Source: Diplodia intermedia (lineage: Eukaryota; Ascomycota; Dothideomycetes; Botryosphaeriales; Botryosphaeriaceae). From it: a stretch of 64,000 bases of DNA. The stretch is taken from positions 248,001-312,000 of the forward strand of contig JAKEKT010000005.1 in NCBI GenBank assembly GCA_021495925.1. The letters run 5' to 3'. Shown piece by piece: positions 59,008 to 64,000 of the stretch (position 1 is its first letter; the number at the start of each line of letters is the position of its first letter). The translations under genes and the position numbers were made by a program. Under the pieces are notes generated by a model, which did no database searches, was not told where the DNA came from, and was given only the letters and a program-made list of their open reading frames with translations.

Positions 59008-62000
59008 TTGTAGCGACGAGCGAAACTCATTTCTTTTGTGTCAAAAATTTCTTTTGTTAATAGTGACTCCGTCGAAGTCACATGTGTTGCATAGCATCGG
59101 CGTTTGATGGAAACCCTTTCTATTTCCTCCGCACATACAACAATTTACATAACACCCTCCACCTCTTGTTGTTTCAAAAACGTCATTTCTGCTTCCGCAC
59201 ATTCGCGCAATATACCAATGGCATCTTGCCTAGAAAAGGAAGGGTTTCTGTGAGGAACAAATGGAAAGACTTGAAGAAGATGAGAAAGGGTTATGATGGC
59301 GAACACATGTCCGCTGTCGAGTATTTTGGTGCTGGGCGTAGCGTTGGCAATTGCACATCTATTGGATCAACGTAATACTTTAATTCGTCTTGGCCTGTTC
59401 TTTTTCTTGTTGTTGAAGTCTTGCACATAGGATTTCTCCATTTCACATCTACGCACAAAAGGGGCGAAGGATTTCATTATTACCCTTATTCAACGGGTTG
59501 GATGAGACTTGGGTGGTTATCTCTTGCTTATGGGAGATGTCAGCGGGTGCTACTCGGCGGAATGTCTTTATTGTGGAACATAGTTACGAGTTTTTTTTGT
59601 ATTCCCTGGGTGGCATGGTCTGCAGCAACACTTCGGTGTTGCGTCTAGTTGGGAAAGCAACATAAACCTTTCAACATCATTCTTCGTCTTCCCACTCTAT
59701 GCTTGAGCGTTAGCCGTATCAGTGTGTCTTTCCGCTCTTCTCTTGCAAACAGCGTTATACCCTGCGTAGGATACTTACATCTCGTGTATCCGCGACTAAT
59801 GAACTACGATCTACAATTGCTTAGGTCCACGGCGATCTTCTGCTACTGTGAACCCTGAGCGTTACCTCGCTCTGGACCCCTTGACCCCTGTAGGATTCCG
59901 TAGTCGAGAGACGCAATTAGACACTTCCTTTCCCTGCATTCTCCCCTGAGTTTCGCGAACGAACATCGTCTGATCCACATCCTGATCTGCTCCCCCCCTC
60001 ACGGCCCTCCCCGTGAACGTGCAGACCAGGATCACGCTTTACCCCACCCATTCGGTCTCCTGCTGCGCCTTGCTTGTTCATCGAGCCCATTCATTCCCGT
60101 CACGAGTGGGGAAGGGGCCGGCCCCAACTACGATCAGAGCTGCCGCAGGCGCGATGTCCAGAGCAAGAAGCCAAAGCGCGGACGATAGATAGAGTTCGAA
60201 ACTTGTCTCTCTGCAGTCACAGCGCCGGATTTCTAGGCCCAAAGGTGAGAAGCTGCGTCCGGCGGCGACGGCGGCCCCCGTCGCCGCCCGTCTTCGGAAA
60301 GGAATACTGTGGGACCGAGTCTGGCCAGCCACATCTCGCCGTCCCTACTAGAGCTGTTCTGCTGCGCTTCTATCCACGTCTCTTTCGCTACTGTCCCGAC
60401 GTAACCGCTCCCTTAATTCCGGATGAGGAATATGCGCATGCGGAGGGCCTGGGGCCTTTCCGCTTCTTGGCTGGAAGTGGTAGCCGTCTAGGAAGAAAGG
60501 ACCCTTTCTCTTCCCCCGCTACCTGTCGGCATAAGAATCGTTCTAGCCCCATCCCTACTTTGCCAGAGAAGATGGGCCGAGACAGCAGAGTTCTCTCCAC
60601 CGCAATCCTCGTGCCCTGAAACACGCTTTCTCAAACGCCCCTAACAGCCGCGCCTAATGCAAGACGGTACCAAGGGGACAGCGACGTAGTAGCAGCGAAA
60701 AGAGGAAGGCTTTGGCGAATTCTCACGTCTCGAATCTCTGGACCATGCTGTCCCAAGAGATTTTGCTGCAGCGCATTGCTCCGGCCCATTGCGCCGGCCC
60801 TTCGGAGCTAGCTCCAGCCTCATTCACATCATCATGATGTGTATGTAACTCGTTTGCTACTACCACTGCCCATCCAAACTCTAAGCGCCGAGATTTACTT
60901 CCCACTTCCTGCCTGGTGCCGAAATCCTTCCCTCGACCGTACCCCTTACTTACTTATCTAGTCAGTCCACCATCAAGATAGCGGGCGCGCTACGTAAAAT
61001 CTTCCGTAGCCGACGAAAAAAAAAAAAAATTAAAGAGCTCTACTTGCGTGCCAACACCACGCGAGGCTGACTCTGCAAGGTCGGGCGTTTACGAATCCAT
61101 GCGCAGGTGACTAGGTCCCATAAGGGTGTTGCACTACTGGCATGTCCTAGACGTGCTCTCTGCTTGATGTTGCCGTCATCGACGGCCGCTCATTGGACGT
61201 CGCCTGCCCTCGCGTCGGCTGAACCTCGAGAGAGCAGAAAAGCAGGCTCGATTCGGGACGAAGGATCGTGAAGAGGCTGCCCGTCGGCTAAGTCCATTCA
61301 CTCTTTTGAGCACTTTTCGATAGCGTCAAACACACGACTTGCAGCCTTGTGGTGGATGATGAGATTATCGAGAGACCCTCTCGCGATTGTAGCAGCCGGG
61401 GCGAACGAAGCGCTCAGCCACGCGCAAATCCTTCTCGACCCCGAGTCCCGAGGGAGAGTGCGCAATAATGAGCCGAGTAGCTGGAGGCTTGCGGCAGGGA
61501 CGGAGATCGAGAGCCTTTTGTTCCGCATGGAGCAAGAGGCGCACGCAAGCGCTTGAGATAGCCTACCCTTCGGGCCAGGGAAAAACGCGGGAAAAAGGTA
61601 TACCGGAGCCCCGTTGGGCACGCAGCCATGGGCGCGCCCGCTAACCCGCATGATCACTTGACGGTGCCTCAAGTGGCTGGGGGCTAGCCATTACGTGCTG
61701 GATGGGGAAAACATGGCAGTGGGTATCGGGCTGGTTCAGGCGTGGCGCAGGACCAACGGTGGCAGTCAGGAAAGCAACGGCGCCGTCGTTGAGAGGCGAG
61801 AGGTCACTTGCATGAGAGGCGCGGGCAGCGAAATACTATCCGCGTCCCAACTTCCCAGCCAGCGCGGAACCTGCATGAGCAAGGCCGCAATCGTCCGGAA
61901 GGGAGGGACGAGGGCACGACGGCCGCTGACAGACTGGCTAGGCCTCCATGACCGGTGCGGCCTTGCTAGCAAAACGGTCGGCCGCGATCCGTGAGCCGGG

Positions 62001-63336
62001 GGGATGACTGGCTGACGCATTTTCTAGGTAGTGGCCAGGGAGTGGTGATGAGCGATGATGAGCGAGTGGGGTTGGCCGCTCCCTCGATAGGATGATCGAG
62101 AGCAAAGCAGCTGCCAGCTCAGCTAGCCCGGCGCAGCCCAGACGACGAAAGCAGAGCGCAGCGCAGGGCGGGAGGAGAAGGCCGCGACGCAGCGACACGG
62201 GCAGCCAGGATAGCGGCAGATTGCCACGCCTGCCGCAGACCCCAGGGAGGCACAAACGGGAGCGCGCAGCGAGTGGCTCGGTGTGGCGCGCGGATTTAGC
62301 TTTGGCCGGCGACGCTGCTGGAGCCGGCGGGCTGGAAATTGCAGCCTTCACAGCTGCTGACGGGACCGTTGCGCGCGTGCAGCATCCGAAGGAAAAGGCG
62401 CGACGATCGCGGTTAACGCGAGCCGGACAGGCCGTATGGTTAGGCTGCTGAGTGGGCGGCTGATGAGGCCGGGGTGGGTCAGCTGGAAGCGGCACTGGTC
62501 GGGCGCCGGTGGTGTGGCCGTGGGTGTGGGGGGGAGCTGGCGGGCATGTCGTTCCGTTTGGCTTTCGAGCTGACGCTGACGATGCTCTCCCTTGGAGGCC
62601 GCGCGAGGCCCCGTGCTGGGATGATGATTTGCTCGCGGGCACCGTAACGGACAGCCGTCGCGAGCGGCTCAGGGGTGGAGCAGGCTATTTCCTGGGCACG
62701 TTGCGGTGAGTGACGCCGCCTGCCGGAGCATTGGTGGTGGTGCGCTGGTCGTAAAGGATGCACCGCCGGCCACGAGGAGGCGCACGCACGATCGATGCGT
62801 ATGGGGAGACGTTGCTACTCCTGGACGCGCTGACGGCGGCGCCCGCGGCACTCACCGGGCGGAATGTTCCTGGCAGCAGCCACAGCCTGCGGCAGTCGCC
62901 GGCGTGCGGACGGCCTATGTGTTGCAGCATCGTGCGGCAACGGGTTGACGTTGGGGAGTGGAGGGCGCCGGGCAACAGGCCACGGTGATGGTGATGATGG
63001 TGAGGCCTGGGGGGGATCGGCAGGCAGAGAGTGACCGGCGCCTAGCCGCAACCTCGCCAGGATTGTCCAGCGCTGCACCTTCACAGCTGAACGCCGCGCC
63101 CCCTGCGCGCCCACCCACCAGACCCGCCCCGTTCAACGCTCATCGTCGGCCCCCAACCTGCCGATCGCCGCGTTCGCTGCAGACCGTTTCTTGGCGCTGT
63201 TCCAGCCGAGCCGCTGGACCGCGGCCGGCGCGCCGTCGGCAGCACGCTGCTCACCTCTCCTGCCTGTGCTTCCCCATCGTTGTCCGCCAGCAACTCTGTT
63301 CAATGTCCCGCCAGCCAATAACCGTCGCCACATCCC
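59008..63336. other. Intergenic region without a supported gene
   Basis: 4.3 kb. The 3' flank of the flbD-like gene (59.0-59.9 kb) is comparatively T-rich. 60-63 kb is GC-rich with overlapping domain-free frames; the longest lack ATG starts. An A-tract occurs near 61016-61029. The last 300 bp are pyrimidine-rich and probably the leader of the next gene. Confidence 0.55.
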
Positions 63337-64000
63337 ATGTCGAGTCAGTACGAACCCTCCGATGCCGCCGAGCCCGCCCAGCCGTGGAGCGTAGCGCTGC
63401 TGGTGAGTCCCTGTTTCGACATCTCATTTCAACCCTCGCAATCCGCTTCCAAATCCCCATCACGCGCCCGCGCCTCATACTGATCGTCGCCGCAGTCTCA
63501 GCGAGACCTTGCTCTCGCCGTTCCCATCAATTACGTGACCCAGCCCACCGTATCCCTTACCGAGGCGTGCTTCGCGAAGAGACAGTACGGTGACGACGCT
63601 GCGCGCCGTTGTCTCTCCAATTTGCTGGACGTCGGCTTCAAGCGTTTTGTTGTCGATCTTTACTGGGATGCCGGCCGCGGTCTTTGGAGCCTTTGCCCGG
63701 TGCAAATCCCTGAATCCGCCTCGAATGATGACGATTCTACCCTTGGTATCATCTCATCGACGGCCGATGCTTCGTTCTCCTCGGTGGCTATGAGTACGGG
63801 TAGTCTGCAGGCACGGCAGGCAACAGCATTGTCTGGCTCCGCTCTGCGCTCTACGAGTCGATCTGTGTCCACTTCCAGTGCGCGAGCAAGCCCGACAGGG
63901 CAGGTGCAAGGAAGCGACGTGTTCCAGGCCAACTCGTACACATGCTCCGCTTCACTGAACGTCTCGACGATTTCTTCGCTCATTGCAGACTATCTCGATG
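63337..64000 (+). CDS. MTC6: MTC6-like protein (3' end outside the window)
   Basis: Resembles fungal Maintenance of telomere capping protein 6, a membrane/secretory protein of poorly known role. Exons join(63337..63402,63496..>64000); 190 residues are visible. The 93-bp intron (GTGAGT...CGCAG) is phase 0 and joins WSVALL to SQRDLALAVPINYVTQ. The family-like block is SQRDLALAVPINYVTQPTVS, then CFAKRQYGDDAARRCLSNLL and FKRFVVDLYWDAGRGLWSLC with conserved Cys. A Ser/Thr-rich spacer follows, then a cysteine-containing NSYTCSASLN segment at the edge. The start ATG at 63337 gives only a polar 22-residue first exon with no clear signal peptide. The assignment rests on recalled similarity of the motif block; the C-terminal membrane segment expected of the family lies beyond the window. 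Confidence 0.72.
63403..63495 (+). other. Intron 1 of MTC6-like gene
   Basis: GTGAGT donor and GCCGCAG acceptor, 93 bp, phase 0. It links the short first exon to the conserved SQRD block. Confidence 0.75.

Noticed and set aside
60074..60619. 181-codon plus-strand frame
   Set aside because: It begins with TTG; there is no ATG until near the end, no domain and no intron-linked extension.
61938..62642. 234-codon minus-strand frame
   Set aside because: Low-complexity Ala/Pro/Arg/Ser sequence in a GC-rich tract, with competing frames on the other strand.

Overview
The window is nuclear DNA of a filamentous ascomycete. Genes carry short GT-AG introns of about 48 to 93 bp, coding regions are rich in G and C at third positions, and the gene families (myosin-motor chitin synthases of classes V and VII, an FlbD-type Myb regulator, an OGT-like TPR glycosyltransferase) are typical of Pezizomycotina. 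The intergenic spaces are unusually long. A Dothideomycete is my best guess, but that is inference from general resemblance and not proven by anything here.

Layout from left to right: (1) 1-10860 holds a head-to-head pair of chitin synthases, class V on the minus strand (its 3' end lies outside the window) and class VII on the plus strand, separated by about 1.46 kb of shared promoter DNA. (2) 10861-15423 is gene-free and contains a perfect 52-bp inverted repeat. (3) 15424-16739 is a membrane-anchored SGNH/GDSL hydrolase. (4) 16740-21175 is gene-free and includes an AT-rich stretch. (5) 21176-27977 holds a mitochondrial branched-chain/pyruvate dehydrogenase kinase (minus), a PH-domain protein (minus) and, divergent from it, a small Ser-rich coiled-coil protein (plus). 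(6) After another 3.3 kb without a gene come SEC62 (minus) and RPL12 (plus), which share a 341-bp divergent promoter. (7) 36409-41598 encodes a very long TPR protein with a GT41 (O-GlcNAc transferase-like) domain. (8) 41599-57888 is a 16.3-kb stretch without any gene I can support. (9) 57889-59007 is an flbD-like R2R3 Myb gene with a long, ATG-free, pyrimidine-rich leader. (10) After 4.3 kb more without a gene, the 5' part of an MTC6-like gene runs off the right edge.

Taken together the genes are core or developmental: cell-wall synthesis (two chitin synthases), mitochondrial 2-oxoacid catabolism control, ER protein translocation, translation, intracellular glycosylation and conidiation control. 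I see no biosynthetic cluster, transposase, reverse transcriptase, CRISPR array, tRNA or rRNA gene. The most unusual structures are non-coding: the 52-bp perfect inverted repeat, the 16-kb gap and the flbD leader. All splice sites were assigned by eye from reading-frame continuity and family motifs.
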